Assembly (NCBI GenBank): GCA_003116995.1
Contig: BDSL01000058.1
Span: 372,001-436,000, forward strand
DNA length: 64,000 nucleotides
Reading direction: 5' to 3'
Source of the DNA: Yamagishiella unicocca
Taxonomy: Eukaryota; Chlorophyta; Chlorophyceae; Chlamydomonadales; Volvocaceae
Both the position numbers and the translations under genes were made by a program. Positions within the stretch are counted from its first letter, which is position 1; every line of letters starts with the position of its first letter. Below are positions 22,945 to 35,578 of the stretch, piece by piece. Under the pieces are notes generated by a model, which searched no databases, had not been told where the DNA came from, and saw nothing but the letters and a program-made list of their open reading frames with translations.

Positions 22945-25416
22945 TATATGAGCGCAGCCGTCACGTTTGCCCACACTGCAAGGGATGTGGCATTGAGCAT
23001 CAGTTGGTTCCGAGCGAGTGGTCTAGCAAGAAGAAGCTGAAGAAATAAGGTAGGTAATGCTTTTCTGCATTACCAGCGCGCGACATGACAGTGCCACGAC
23101 ATGTGGGCCAGATGTGCGAAAGCGCGGCTCACGAGGCGGGCGCAACCCAGCGGCGGTTTAGGTTGCGCCTATCCGTTGCATAACATGGACTCACCGTTTT
23201 TGAAAAAAGACATATCGCTAGCATAGTTGCCAGGTGTCTCAAATCTGCACACCACCATCTTGCAGCTACCGGTGTAACCCCTTCCGTTGATGACCATTGG
23301 TGCATCACCGGTTGCCATACCGCAGCCGAAGGTCGAAGTAGTGCGCCACACCTTCGAAGGAGAGCGACAAAAGCAAGTTGGCTGGGCAGCAGCGACATAC
23401 TTGATCCAATAGCGGATTTGTGGGGGTAGTGTCCACACTTCTCCTCGCAGACGTACGCGCGCTCGCGGGAAAGTGCCCCCTACCCCGTCGTATTACCCCG
23501 GGGCTTACTGCGTCCGAATGATGCTCAAGGGCTGGGGCTGGCTGAATGGATCATATCTCTAAATGCTGTGCCGCAAGAACCACCAAGCACGATACTCTGC
23601 CCCCGTTACTGTCGTGCGTGATGACTCACCAGCTGTGTAAAGTGCCCAATGGGCTTCGGCCAGTTCTCGGTGTACGGCTGCACCGTGTCGAAGTTGTACA
23701 GTGCCACTTGGGCGTACCACGTCGCAATAGAGCTAAGGCACCCGTCCCATGTTTTGGGCCTGGGATACCTTTTCCACTGTGGCACGGGATAATAGGACGG
23801 AATAACAGCGCGGGATACTATGAGGGGATAAACCACATACACGCACCTGCATGAGGTTTTCACCGAAGATCTTGCTGCCCGCGTGCCTCAGGGGGCAACC
23901 CTCGCGCGCGAGCGTGTTGGCGTACGCCATTGATGACTCAGCCAGGTCTGCGCTCCACGTCAGCTGCTGCGCCTGGTGCCGGACCCGGTACGTGTTCACC
24001 TTGTCAACTACTGCTTGCACGTCGGGGCAGTTGCCGCCTGAGGTCGGGGAGCGTGGATGGATGGACACGCGAGGGCGGGGGTGTGGGCTACGCTGGGGTG
24101 CATGGAAGCTGACTGTGCACAGGACGCGCAATAATGGGGACGTACCGGTATTGTTGTAACGGTTACAGTGGGGACGTAAATGACGCACCGTGCCATTACA
24201 CAACGTGTTACAATCCATGTACTTTAATGCGACATGGGCTTGGGAAGTAAGCAATGCGGTGCGCCAGATGGCGGTACCTTCGTGTCTGGAGCCCACTCCT
24301 GCACACCCTGGAGGTCATTATTGCCGCTCACCGGGGTACATCAGCGCTGCAAAGTTATCGGGAGATGGAGATGGTGGCGCAGGCGCTGGCAGCGACTGCG
24401 ACGGCGGGAGTATGGACGGTGACGGTCGGGGCATGGGGGCCTGCGTCCTGAGCAGCTGGGGCGGAGGTGACGCCGGCTTGGGAAGTGGCCGCATTGGAGA
24501 AGGCTTTGGCGTAAGCGACTTCTTAGGGACTGGTCGAAGCGGTGGGCTTGGTGGGTCCGTCCAAAGAGGGGCCGGCGAGAGAGGCTGTGGCGAGGGAGGC
24601 TGAGACGACACCAACCATGGTGATGGTGGCCTTCCCAGCTTTGGTTGTAGCTTTGGCGGCTGTGGCTTTGGCACCTGAGCCGAGGACGGCTGTGGTGAGG
24701 ACGGCTGTCGCAAAGGCGGCTGAGGCAAAGGCGGCTGAGGTGACGGCTGCCACAGCGACGGCGAGTTCTCCATTCTTGGTTGTGGCAAGGGAGGCTGTGG
24801 CTTGGGCTGCTGCGGCTTGGGCAGCTGGGTCGAGGGAGGCGTTGGCGAGGGCGGCTGAGGTGGCGACGACCGTGGTGACGGTGACATTCCAATTTTTGGT
24901 TGTGGCGATTTCTGCGGTGGTGAGAGCTGCTGCTGCGTTGGCTGCTGTGCTTTTGATGGTGGTGACGTTGGCGGTCGTGATGACGGAGGCTGCGGTGTTG
25001 GAGGCTGTCTGTTAGCAATTTGTAATGTGGAAGGCTGTGGCGGCGGCGACCCTGATGGCGGTGTGCGCTGCGGCAGCGGCTGTGGCAGTGGTTGCCCTAC
25101 TGGAGCTGGCCTTGGCGGGAACGCGCGAAATATAGGAAATACCATTTGTTCGTCAACTTGCCGTGCGACTGCAAAATTGGAAACAACCACAGTGGGTGGG
25201 CGGTATCTGTTGTCAAGTTATGTGGTATCTTTAGTTTAACTAGGTCAGACTAGGTGCGCCTATCGGCGCATACCGGAATTCGTATTACGGTATGTCATGA
25301 GTCGGCAATCGCCTTTTCGAAAAATGTTACTCACGATCGATGTCGGTACTTTCTGCCGTTGCCAAGCTCAATATGTACGATGTGAGAATTATGGAAGTTA
25401 CAGTAGTGTGTGCCAT
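22945..25416 (-). CDS. CAP gene 5: secreted proline-rich rod plus CAP/SCP domain
   Basis: Exons in coding order: 25416-25335, 25168-24332, 24037-23847, 23776-23630, 23351-23195, 22976-22945; 481 aa. The signal peptide starts MAHTTVTSIILTSYILSLA. Exon 2 begins VARQVDEQMVFPIFRAFPP and is the only copy without an Arg-Arg motif near its start. Its rod is rich in Pro, Gln and Ser (QPPSPQP, KPQPPLPQP), unlike the Arg-Pro rods of genes 3 and 4. The CAP domain (about residues 307-471) has RHAGSKIFGENLMQ, WYAQV and GHFTQL. The last exon encodes VWANVTAALI. It is the closest relative of gene 6: the fourth exons differ at only a handful of residues. Confidence 0.87.
24151..24175 (-). repeat. LINE-3'-end-like short repeat in intron 2 of CAP gene 5
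   Basis: On the - strand it reads CCACTGTAACCGTTACAACA, sense to the gene. Confidence 0.5.
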
Positions 25417-27391
25417 TTGCCAAAGGCGATGACTGACGCGAATTTCTAGTTGACGCCGTCAGCGGACCGCGAACTACAAACGAATTCGCCAATTTCTAAA
25501 CCGAGTATCATAATACACTTTGTCCTCGTATATATGATCACAGTTCGGCTTTTCAAAACATACCTCCACTGTCATGTACGGAACCTACCTGGCTGTAGCC
25601 GGATTCCTTGCCTGGATAGACGGGTAGTTCCGAATCTGCGCTGGCTTCCAATTCGCATAATGCAGTTAAGCCGTTGATCAGGGGCCATCCAAGCGACGCA
25701 GCTGAGGTCGGGTAGAGGACTAGATAGCCAGCGCTTCCCTGCGCTTCCGATCGGGCGAAATTGTCAGGTCGATACATTTTTTTGGGGCTCCCCCAATTCC
25801 CCCACGCAACATGAAAGGGCTTCTTCAGTTGTGAACAGGTAACTCAACTGGGTGGGCCAGGCCCGTAGTGAACCTAAAGGCGCATTAGGCATGCATGTTC
25901 AAGAGTGTTTCTACTCGGGGAAGGACGCCTTACTGATTTGTCAACTTCTTGGTGTTTTATCACTGTTTTGGCGCGGTCACAGTTTTTGGCGCGTTTCCTT
26001 AGATCACCAACGACGCACATCGACATTATTTCGTCACTCCTCTTCGGCCTAAGACCGAGGATGGGTGTGCCTCACCTCCGTCACGGCAGGCACCATTTCA
26101 ACCCTTAACCTGTAAAGTCAGTGTACTGCGCAGCGCAATTGACTCCGGCCAAGGGAGGAAACGACAAGGTAGCGATTGTTGCGAGCCGTAACGGTAGCCC
26201 CGGAAATTGCGAATCAGAGCCCGTGCCACGCAGGCGGCAGGCCGCACCTTGACGCTGACCGAAACTGAGGATGCGGTCCCCTATTTTTTCATGTTTAATA
26301 ATCTTCGACACTTTTAAGCCATTAATTTATAAACTGACTGCATTGTGTTTCAATCAGCAGCAACAAGGGGACGATGGACGTGCGCACAGAACAGAGCACG
26401 TAGAGTCTGACGCGAAGGGAACACCAGGGGAACAGGGGGGAACATACTTAATCGCCTAGGCCCCCAATGGGGCATTATTAATTGCATCTCAACCAAGTAA
26501 TTGTTACAAACAGTGTACCCATCCATGGATCGATGGATTGATTTGATCTTAAAATCAATAGCCTCGGGCCTCCCGTCAGTTGGCAGTTGCACAAGGGGTA
26601 TGTCGGTGCCAATCGCTCGTTGCAGTTCCTTCGCCACAAGGTGCGGGGAAAGCGGGCAGGAGCCCCAATGAAGGACTAATTAGCTACGGTAACCCCTCAT
26701 CATGGAGCTTCTTAGGTAGGCACGAAACAGTTTCAGACACGCCTGGTTCCAGGGCGTGGATGTCGCAACAGCTGCCCCAAAGTACACTAACGCTCAATTC
26801 TGCCCTGGTCCCCGACAGATGGGCCAACGCCATTATAAGTGAAAGGATAATGAATCACACGTGTTTTTCAATCAATACGCACAGTATGGCCATGCTTACT
26901 ACGCCCCAAAGCTGTAATAATTGCTACGTCATAACAATGAATAGCAAATGCGCGCATCAGGATTCAATCTCAGTCTACGTTTAAGCTAATAATAAGATGA
27001 ATAGGGAGAAACGATACGGCGTGGGCCTCCCATGATCATTATGCATGCATGCGCATGTCGATGCAGACACTTGGATTCAATGGGTGCAACGAATTTAAGG
27101 AACGCGATTAATGAAGGGTATGAAGACATGCATACGGGCTGTCATGCAAAACAAAGCATAGCGGCAGTTATCAGCAGCGAAACATACTTTGGAGGGCTCA
27201 TCTGGCCTAGTCACATTCAGTTAGGTCGCCGCCGCAATCGACGGATGCCGTAGCGTCGGATTGGCACATCAGCATAACAGGATGAATTCTTTAGCGCAAC
27301 AAAAAACAAGGCGCACGGCTTCCAAAGCGCGCATCGGTGTAATTCCGTCGTGCCGCCATGTCGGATCTCGCTTACTTTCAGCAATGCCTGG
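25417..27391. other. intergenic between CAP genes 5 and 6
   Basis: No gene recognised. The promoter of gene 5 should lie at the left of this interval and the 3' UTR of gene 6 at the right. Confidence 0.5.
25583..25604 (-). promoter_or_regulatory. 22-bp element upstream of CAP gene 5, shared with gene 7
   Basis: Identical over 22 bp to 34696-34717. On the coding strand it contains CTACAGCCAGGTAGGT, which looks like a splice donor. It may mark a 5' UTR exon about 170 nt upstream of the start codon. Confidence 0.35.
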
Positions 27392-29731
27392 TCACAGGAC
27401 CGCAGCCGTCAAATTTGCCCACACTGCAGTCAACGATGCAAGGGTGTATGGTATTAAACGTTAGTTAGGTAAATGACGGCAAACTCAGGGGACGTCAGGA
27501 TTCATAAGGCCAGCTACAAAACCCAATGACGGCGTGCCCAATTGTGAACACTACCGCCAAAGGACCTGATTCAGTTTGTCAGATGAATTTGCTGGTGAGA
27601 ACACGTGCGAGACCCTGTAACAGCGTGCAGAAGGTCCGTTTCGCCACGTCCCGTTTACGCAGGGGCCCACCCACAGGATAGTCGCAAACCCACCATGGTC
27701 GCCATGCCGCAGCCGAAAGTCGAAGTGTTACGCCACACCTTCACATTAGAGAGCATACAGCGGATTGCAGCAGGCGGGAGGGCTAGGTTCAGCAAGGTGC
27801 GCTTGGTCGATCCAATGTATAGGTTCCGGTGGGCAACGGCGGCGATGCCACGGGTTGTCGCGAAGGGTGCTCCATGTCTTGGGGCCTTTAAACAAAGAAT
27901 CGCAAAACCACATATTATTCTGTCCCGATACTGCCATGCGTGACTCACCAGCTGAGTGAAGTGCCCAATGGGTTTCGGCCAATTCTCGGTGTACGGCTGC
28001 ATCGAGTCGAAGTTGTATAGCTCGACCTGGGCGTACCACGTCACAATAGAGCTCAGGCAGCCGTCCCAGACTTGAGGCTTGGGGTACCTTTTCCACTGCA
28101 AAGCAGACAACCTGGGGCAGTTAGTTGCGATGAAGGACCGACTGGAGAATCAGCGCCTAACCGCGCTGAGCCCTCACAAAATTCCAGCGGTGCCACTCGA
28201 CTATCCCCGCTCCCAAATAAACCTCCATCCTGCTAAAGCTCTCCAAATCTTTCGCCGTGGCCGAACACTAAGTCATCGCACCTGCATGAGGTTCTCTCCG
28301 AAGGTCTTGCTTCCAGCGTGCGTCAGGGGGCACCCCGTACTCGCGAGCACCTTGGCGTACGCCGTCGATGACTCAGCCAATGCTGCACTCCATTTCAGCT
28401 GCTGCGCCTGGTGCCGGACCCGGTACGTGTTCACCTTGTCAACTACTCCTTGCACGTCGGGGCAGTTACCGCCTGAGGGCATGGACACGCGAGGAAGGGG
28501 GGCTAGCAAAAATAAAAACTGTAGGATATAAACGATGAGGACACCGCTAATAAAGGGTACGAATCATTTAGTTTAGTGATTGTCATCCCATTGTTCCCTT
28601 TGGCAGAGCACTACACATGACGAATGGATGACGTCACGGTGGGGGATTCAACCCTCCAGTCCATTTTGGAGCCTCACACTCAGGATGCACGCAGGGCCCT
28701 CAGGAAACGGCGGCCGCGCAGTCGCCAGTCGCGGTTCCTACCTTACCGGGGTATAGTTTTGCTGATCCGTTCTCGGCTGTCTGGAATAATGGTGCCGGGG
28801 TTTGTGGTGGAAACGGCGGCAGCAGTGTGGGCGGCGATGAGGGCATTTCCATGGACGGCTGTGGTGGCGGTGGCAAGGGCAGCTGCTGCGAGGCTGACGA
28901 TGGAAAGGGTGACACTTGCGCGAAAAGTGGCGGCATTGGAAGCGATGGTGGGACGGGTGTTTTTGGCATAAGGAACTTCTGAGGAACTGATGGAGGAACC
29001 CGCGGCCTTGGTGAGGGCTGTTTTGGCAAGGGCTGCATTGGCGAGGATGGCTGCAGCGGTGGCGGCCTTGGTGAGGGTGGCTTTGGCAAGGGCGGCCTCG
29101 GTAAGGTCGAGGAAGTTGGCCATGGTGTAGGAGGCTTTGGCGCGGGTGGCTTCGGTAAGGGTGGCTTTGGCGCGGGTGGCTTCGGTGAGGGTGGCTTTGG
29201 CGACGGCGGCTGGGGCGATGGTTGAGGTGACGGGGGCGGTTGCGATGGCTGCGGCGGCACTGGGGCCCGTGGCATTATTGGGGGTACACTAATGGACGGT
29301 CGTGTTGCCGGCGGCTGCGGGAGCGAGTCTGGCTGTGACGGCTGCTGCGCTACCGGCCATGGTTGTGGGTACTGTGGTGGTGCTGGCCGTGTTGGGAAGT
29401 CCCGAAAGATAAGGATCAGCTCGCGACGGCCGCCAGCTTTCATGGCATCTGCGAAAATGCGGGAACGGGGTTACTCATTGGCGCGCATCCACGACCATGT
29501 GCATCGAGCCGTCAGCACACGTGAAGGACCCAATATACCGCGATTCGTCCTTGTGAACGCTTGTCATGATGCATATTCGAATCTCGGCTACCCGCGGACT
29601 TTATGAGTCTCACTTCATCTCTGGGTGCGGAGTCTCGTGCGGTTCTCACATTTGCTCATGATGCCGTTAGCCGCCGTCAACCTCAGCATCCATGTTGTGA
29701 ACATCATGAAAGTAACCGTGGCATTCGCCAT
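27392..29731 (-). pseudogene. CAP gene 6: rod-CAP paralogue with a broken third CAP exon
   Basis: Exons in coding order: 29731-29650, 29448-28747, 28472-28282, 28095-27949, then a damaged fifth exon from 27738, and a recognisable last exon at 27423-27392 (VWANLTAAVL). The signal peptide starts MANATVTFMMFTTWMLRLT; another ATG lies three codons upstream. Exon 2 has AGGRRELI and a Pro/Lys/Gln/Ser-rich rod (KPPSPKPPAPKPP). CAP exons 3 and 4 are intact (THAGSKTFGENLMQ, WYAQV, GHFTQL). In exon 5, VWRNTSTFGCGMAT matches gene 5, but the following ~38 codons, including the VVCRF and PGN motifs and two cysteines, are gone. The frame then reaches a stop 13 codons later. It is a pseudogene, or a gene making a truncated CAP domain. 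Confidence 0.75.
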
Positions 29732-32441
29732 GTCTGCCATACATCCAACAACTTTACAAAGTCAACGGGTCGCGAACTTCCAGTACTGGTAGTGGACACG
29801 TCAAACCGAGACGCGGATAAATACAATTAATCAGTAGTCACAAAATTCGCGCTTATCATGTTCGGTAATAAGGAGTTGTCTGTCTATCTGGACCTCAACT
29901 CCCGATTGTTTTTCGCTCCAAACTGCCTTCGTTAGGCACGGTGAAATATGTATTTAGGAAATTTTGTTTATCGCAGCGAACCCTCATCTGAACGATTTCA
30001 TTTGGCCCCGGACCTCGATGCAGCAGCCAGATACGGAACAACGGGCCGGCTGTAGCTGGAAGCTGAAGCTGGATGGACGGTGACTGCTGCGATACGGATC
30101 GTTGCAACGGGGTTAATTCCTGCTGTACTTTTAACTACATGCCCCTCAAGCCGATACAATGCCGTGATTGCTAGGGTTTGCCAATTGGGATGGGCACTAA
30201 TCATGTATGACGCGAGGCTGCAAGGGCATATTTGTACGTACGCCACTGGTCAGGAAGCAAGTTCATTTTCGTCCCTCAATTCCCACTTTTGGGGCTCACT
30301 ACAGTCAGCTTGCACAGTAACGGTGCCACACTCTTCGCGCGTTCCGTACCTGTACGCCGCGCCTGGGTTATAAAGGGTTATAACTCAAATTCCTGAACTT
30401 TCTCGTATAATGACTCCATGCCCGAATTGTCGCAAACACTTGACCATGTATGGCCCCAGAGCATCGAGGGCAGTGCGCGGTAACCGAACTTTGCTTCCAG
30501 CACATGTGATGTATGTCAGCGCCTCTGTGCAGCTCCATGCATGGAACCATCCAGGACACATCCAGATGTAAAACTTCTCGGCAATGCACCGTGAAGACCA
30601 AGTGAAAGATAATATTAACTGTTTTTCAAAAGTTCCGTTCAATTTGACAGCAACAGTAAGTGCTGCCAGCCCAAGGTTGTTCGGAGCGAGAGGGCGAAGT
30701 AAGTCAGGTCGTGAAGACGACGACGACATCGGCGGCAGACCCGAACTGTGCTGATCGATGTCGTCTGTTCCCGATTGTAGTGGCCGGTCATCGCTACAGG
30801 CAACCAGCTTACTTAGCTATCTTTGCCGCTTCTGTGCAGGCAGGGACAGGGGGGAGTTGCCCTCCACCAGGGCTGGCGCTTCCTTTGTCAGCCCCTGCCA
30901 GCCCCTGCTGGATGAATGGATCAGAGGGTGGGCATGGGGCACTAATCCACTCATCCGGCAGTCAGCTGCTCAGCTCATTTCCCAATCCAAGGGCGTTTTC
31001 CAATCCACAGGTCAGTGATCCAAATCCGCCAGGGCCGCCGTTCCAATCCTCACGTTGCCAATCCTAATCCACCATCGTGACCGACGCCTAAACTAATCCA
31101 GGGAGGGTGCCCACCCTCTGAATAGATAGCGATAGTTGGTGGCTTGGTGCCCCTGCCTTTCATTTGTTCGTTCTCTGCATGGGCCCTTGTTCGGGGTGTC
31201 TGGTGGTTTGCCGTATCTCGGTACTCTTCTCTCTGCTCCTCTTTCATTCAGCAATGTCAGCGAGGTTATGCCTCATGGTCTTGGGCCCGCTGTAACAATT
31301 CCACCATCCCACCGGTAACACCGTCCTCGTTTTACGCCCACCTTCCATACATTGAGGCTCAGGTACGATTGAAGAAGAGCTCATTTACAATGATGGCAAA
31401 TCTTAACGTCGTAACGCCATGAATGAGTCGAGACGCAAATGACGTGCCGTAATATGACAATTTATTTTGTGGCACCCTCCCTGAGAGGACAATATTTTTC
31501 TGAACTGAACAATATTTTTCCCAAAATTTTGATAGGTTGCGCATTGTAGGCCACATAGACATACCGCTATTATGCACGCGACAGCTTGCAATCACCTCTT
31601 AACCGCCGTGAATAATCATCATGGACATACACCATCTTGCATACATGCATGCATCTCGGTGGCCCTGCAGCGTGTACATACCGTCCATCCATCAAACCAT
31701 AGCACCCCACCGCACCATACTACCACCCTGTACTCACACGGACCATGCGTGCTGCTTTCGAGGCTATGTATATTATATATAAGAAAAATAGTGATATATT
31801 AGAAACCAAAGTAAAGTAATCGCGTATTAATCCTATTAGTGCAGAGTTATAGGCCCGGTGAATCTGTGTCATTCCACCTACGTACTGAGGCGTTGAGTCG
31901 ATCAATATATGTCCTTGCATCACAGGTGGTGTACGGCGGTTCACCTTAAATGGTGTACGACGGGTTGTGAGTCGTCTGTGCACTCATTGACGTTGACGGC
32001 CTGCGCTATTGGTAAGTGTTGTTGCCCTTATTATGATCGGCTGATGATCGATCCTTGTCAGCAGGCTTTGGGTCATGAAGATTGTCGTCCAGGTGAGCGA
32101 TCGCTTGAAGCAGTTTTGGCTCGCGCTTCCAGCAGGTGGCTCACGCTGCGTACCACCACTCACTGGGCTGAGTGGTACACAACAAATCCAGCTTGTCTTG
32201 ATCAATAATGTCCGCATGCTCTTTGTTGTCCTGTACGTAGCCTCAAGGATGACCGACTTCACGACATGCAGAAGTCCGGCGGGTGGACTGCAGCGCAGCA
32301 GGTGCGGCCGCGAGCGACCGGTTAAGTTAGTCTGCACCGTTCAACACTCGCAACCGTTCAACACTCGCAAAAGTGCCCAGGGGAAAGATGGTGTACATGG
32401 CGGTATGGCACACCTGAATGTGTTCGTGTTGTCGGTGGACC
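29732..32441. other. intergenic between CAP genes 6 and 7
   Basis: No gene recognised. A segment ending near 31310 (TCTTGGGCCCGCTGTAACAA) resembles the LINE 3' terminus and may be another 5'-truncated insertion. Confidence 0.5.
31276..31310 (+). repeat. diverged LINE-3'-end-like repeat, intergenic
   Basis: GGTCTTGGGCCCGCTGTAAC is followed by AATTCCACC, a variant of the core found in the CAP introns. Confidence 0.4.
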
Positions 32442-34394
32442 TCATAGTGTCGTCGCGGAAATGTTGCGCTTAACTGCGGGCAATACAAGTGGCCACAAGC
32501 GGGCAGGTGATTTCCTTATACGAGGTTACTAGGTAATAAAGCAGCCTACACAATATCGGTCGGGTGGGTGCTTTTCCTTCCTGTGTCTTTTTCAGTGCCA
32601 TGTCTATCGCCAGCTCTACCTTCCTCGTAAGGGTACCGGGCCCACTGTAACGGCTACTACGTACATACATAACACATATGCAGTTGGGTGCAAGGGTTTG
32701 CGGCAGGTTATCACGCACATGTGTTAGGTCCGACCGCTGCCGCATTTTAGATGCTGCGGCCAGGCCGCGGTGAGCAACTTCACGTACCATTTTGCGCAAA
32801 CAAAAAATCGGACCTGATGTTGCCGAATTTCTGATACCTGCAGACGACCATCTTGCATCCGCCCATGTAATTCTTGCCGAGGATCACCAACGGCACGTCT
32901 GCGACAGCCACCCCGCAGCCAAACAATGAGCTTCCCGCCCAAACCTGCGGAGGGTGTCAGGGGGTGAATCACAGTGAGGGTCTCACGAGCAACAGCTGCA
33001 GCGGTGGCAGCTGTTACAGTAGTGGATCGTAAGGTAGAGCCGTCGGGCACACCGCATGATACTGCAAGTAAGAGACGCGGGAGGAAGATAAAGCCCACCC
33101 GACCGAGGTAGATTGGGCCAAGCACAGCAGCGGTAGTTACAGGCGCGCCCGTTGGGGCCAGTGACCCACCAGCTGGGAAAAGTGGCCAATGTCCTTGGGC
33201 CAGTTGTCGTAGTAGGCATATTCCGCATCGAAGTCATAGTACCGCACCTGGCTGTACCAGCCTTTCACCGCACCAAGACAGCTTGTGTTGGGCTTCGGAT
33301 ATCCGGTATCCTGCGTGTCGGTCGGTTGTTGGGAATGGTTGTTGGTTGGCGTACAGCCTCTGCCCTCAACTGTACACATGAACACATGATAGGAGCGACG
33401 GAGTGCAGGATGGGTTACGTGATAGGAGCGACGGAGTCCAGGATGGGTTACGTGAAGGTTCGCAGCAGCGGGTAGGTAAGGGGGCACCATCCAACGCCTC
33501 ACCCGCATCAAGTTCTCGCCGTATGTGGCGTGCTTCAACTCGCATTTCTTGGCCGCAAGCACCTTCGCATAGTCCATAGATTGCTTGGCCAATTCGTTAT
33601 CCCACGTCAGCGCGGGAGCCTGGTGCCGTCTGCGGTACTTGTTGGTTGCATCAATGATCAGTCGGACGTCTGGGCAATTGCCGCCTGCAAGGTTTACGCA
33701 GCGCAGGCAACGAAGGTGGGTCATAAGCATAGGGACGAGAGGCAAATGCCACAACCACGTCTTCGACTGTTGCTTGCCTAGGATTAGGCATGGTTGTTCT
33801 TCGTTTGTGCGTTTCAATGGGTGTCCAATAGTCAGCATTTTCCATGGAGACTGGTTGACAACACATGGCATCGTGTTTAGGGTTGCAAGGTACGTACCAT
33901 CCAAGGGACTGACAGAAACTGGCGGGGACGGCGTTGGCGGGGGTGGGCGTTTAGTCGCCGTCGGGGGCGGCCTTGGACGGGGGTTGGGCGGCGGTGGCGA
34001 TGACTGCGGGCGAGGCGGCGAGGGTGCTGGGGAAGGTGGACTACGGCGCAGGGCAGGTGGTCGGGGAGGCGGACGAAGCCGAGGAGGGCCCGGGGATGGT
34101 GGTGAAGGTGTTGGGGATTGAGAAGGAGACAGCACTTGCAGCTCGCGTCGGCCGCCAACCGCCACCACACCTGCAAAACGCGACGAGGATCGGATCGCAA
34201 GTGGTTTGGGTCGACGACGGCATGGGTTGCTGTGAACGTGTGATTCATCAAGATTGGGGCCCGATTGCAGACTCGTTGCTTGGCACAAATGCTGTCGGCT
34301 GAGCTTCTTCACGGTCGTTTGCCATACCGTGTGCCGCCGCCAAGCTCAGCATCCAGGTCAAACTCAATATGAGAGCAAAGATGGTGTAAGCCAT
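32442..34394 (-). CDS. CAP gene 7: shortest rod, secreted CAP/SCP protein
   Basis: Exons in coding order: 34394-34313, 34170-33898, 33684-33503, 33310-33170, 32944-32788, 32473-32442; 288 aa. The signal peptide starts MAYTIFALILSLTWMLSLA. Exon 2 has GGRRELQ and only about 75 residues of Pro-rich rod (RPPPRPP, PSPAPSPP), the shortest in the cluster. The CAP domain (about residues 119-278) has KHATYGENLMR, with Arg where the others have Gln before the splice. It also has WYSQV and GHFSQL then VWAGSSLFGCG. Exons 3 and 4 are 182 and 141 nt, the same shortened pattern as gene 8. The last exon encodes VKRNISATTL. An open frame runs through intron 2, so simple ORF calling would fuse exons 2 and 3. 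Confidence 0.87.
32632..32665 (+). repeat. LINE-3'-end-like short repeat in intron 5 of CAP gene 7
   Basis: GGGCCCACTGTAACGGCTAC with an ACTACG tail, antisense to the gene. Confidence 0.5.
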
Positions 34395-34695
34395 GTCTGC
34401 AGCACGTCGAACTTCCAATGAAATCAGTCAAGCTAGTACAGGTTAAACTCGTCCAAGTCGCGAAGCGAATGAATGCCGATGTTCGGTAAATTGTGAATAT
34501 CTTTCGCAGTAGCTCTCAGAATAAATATTATCTCCGAAATAACTACCGTCACCTCAGCCGCGCAGTGTCCAACAATGGCAACGGCCTACTTGCTTCCAAA
34601 TGAAGTGTATTCTAGTGCATATGCGCAACACAATTAAGTACTTAAAATGCACGTCGGACCTCACTTGCACCAAGTCGGGCCAGGTCAGTGCGCGT

Positions 34696-34717
34696 ACCTA
34701 CCTGGCTGTAGCCGGAT
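34696..34717 (-). promoter_or_regulatory. 22-bp element upstream of CAP gene 7, shared with gene 5
   Basis: Lies about 300 nt upstream of the start codon. See 25583-25604 for the shared sequence and its donor-like core. Confidence 0.35.
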
Positions 34718-35474
34718 GTTGAAGCTGAATAGATATCCCCTGCTACAAAGGAATCCAGTTCAAATTTTAATAGTTTCCATAGATCCATATGCAATAACCG
34801 CAGTTACGTTATTATTGCCGAACCCCGAAACGTGAACGGGCGTAACCATACCGCAACGCTGTTTTGTTTCCTAGCTGGCATCGCACACCAAAATACCTCG
34901 TTCGGGATCCAATAACATGCATCTGCAGATGGCCAGCTGGCGCATCGCCACCCACATCTACGTGTTCCTCCTAATGGACGGGGTGTCGCAGCCTGCATAC
35001 TTACTTGCAAGTAGTGTGGAACCTTCCTGAGCAACGGTGGCAACGCGTTGGACCAGCTGCGGGATACCGGTAACCGCATTGCATCTGCGTGCAGGCGACA
35101 TGTGCTATCCACTACGTGCCCCAGCGCCTGACGGGTGAGGCCAATCCAAGCCCCTACTCCTAAAAGACAAAGGCATTTCAACCGCCGCCCCTGGCACCTC
35201 AAAGCATCTATGGACACGCAGGGCAGCCCTGTTGGTTTCGGAGGAACACCGGGAGGGAGCTGCTGCGTGCTATTACCAGGGGTGTGCCAGAAACGTGCTC
35301 TGGCGCATAGTGCGACGCGTGGCAATCGCAGGAAGCACACGTCGGCGCCCACACGCCCTGCAACCACATGACGCCCATCGGAATGCCCCTAGCGTCCCCA
35401 ACATGGCGGGCCGGCCGCAATCCGCAACCAGTCACTAGCCGACACTCAGCAGCGGCAAGAGACCCCCCCTTCGT

Positions 35475-35578
35475 GGCGGACAGGCGGTGGCAGCCGGGTT
35501 AGCCCTTCGTGGTGGACAGGCGGTGGCAGCCGGGTTAGCCCTTCGTGGCGGACAGGCGGTGGCAGCCGGGTTAGCCCT
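35475..35578. repeat. 36-bp tandem repeat, three copies
   Basis: Each unit contains CCCTTCGTGG(C/T)GGACAGG and CGGTGGCAGCCGGGTTAG. The copies are almost identical. Confidence 0.9.

Noticed and set aside
33137..34312. Single 391-aa open frame joining rod and CAP exon of gene 7
   Set aside because: Intron 2 happens to be open in this frame. The homologous introns in the other eight genes and the conserved donor and acceptor show that it is spliced.
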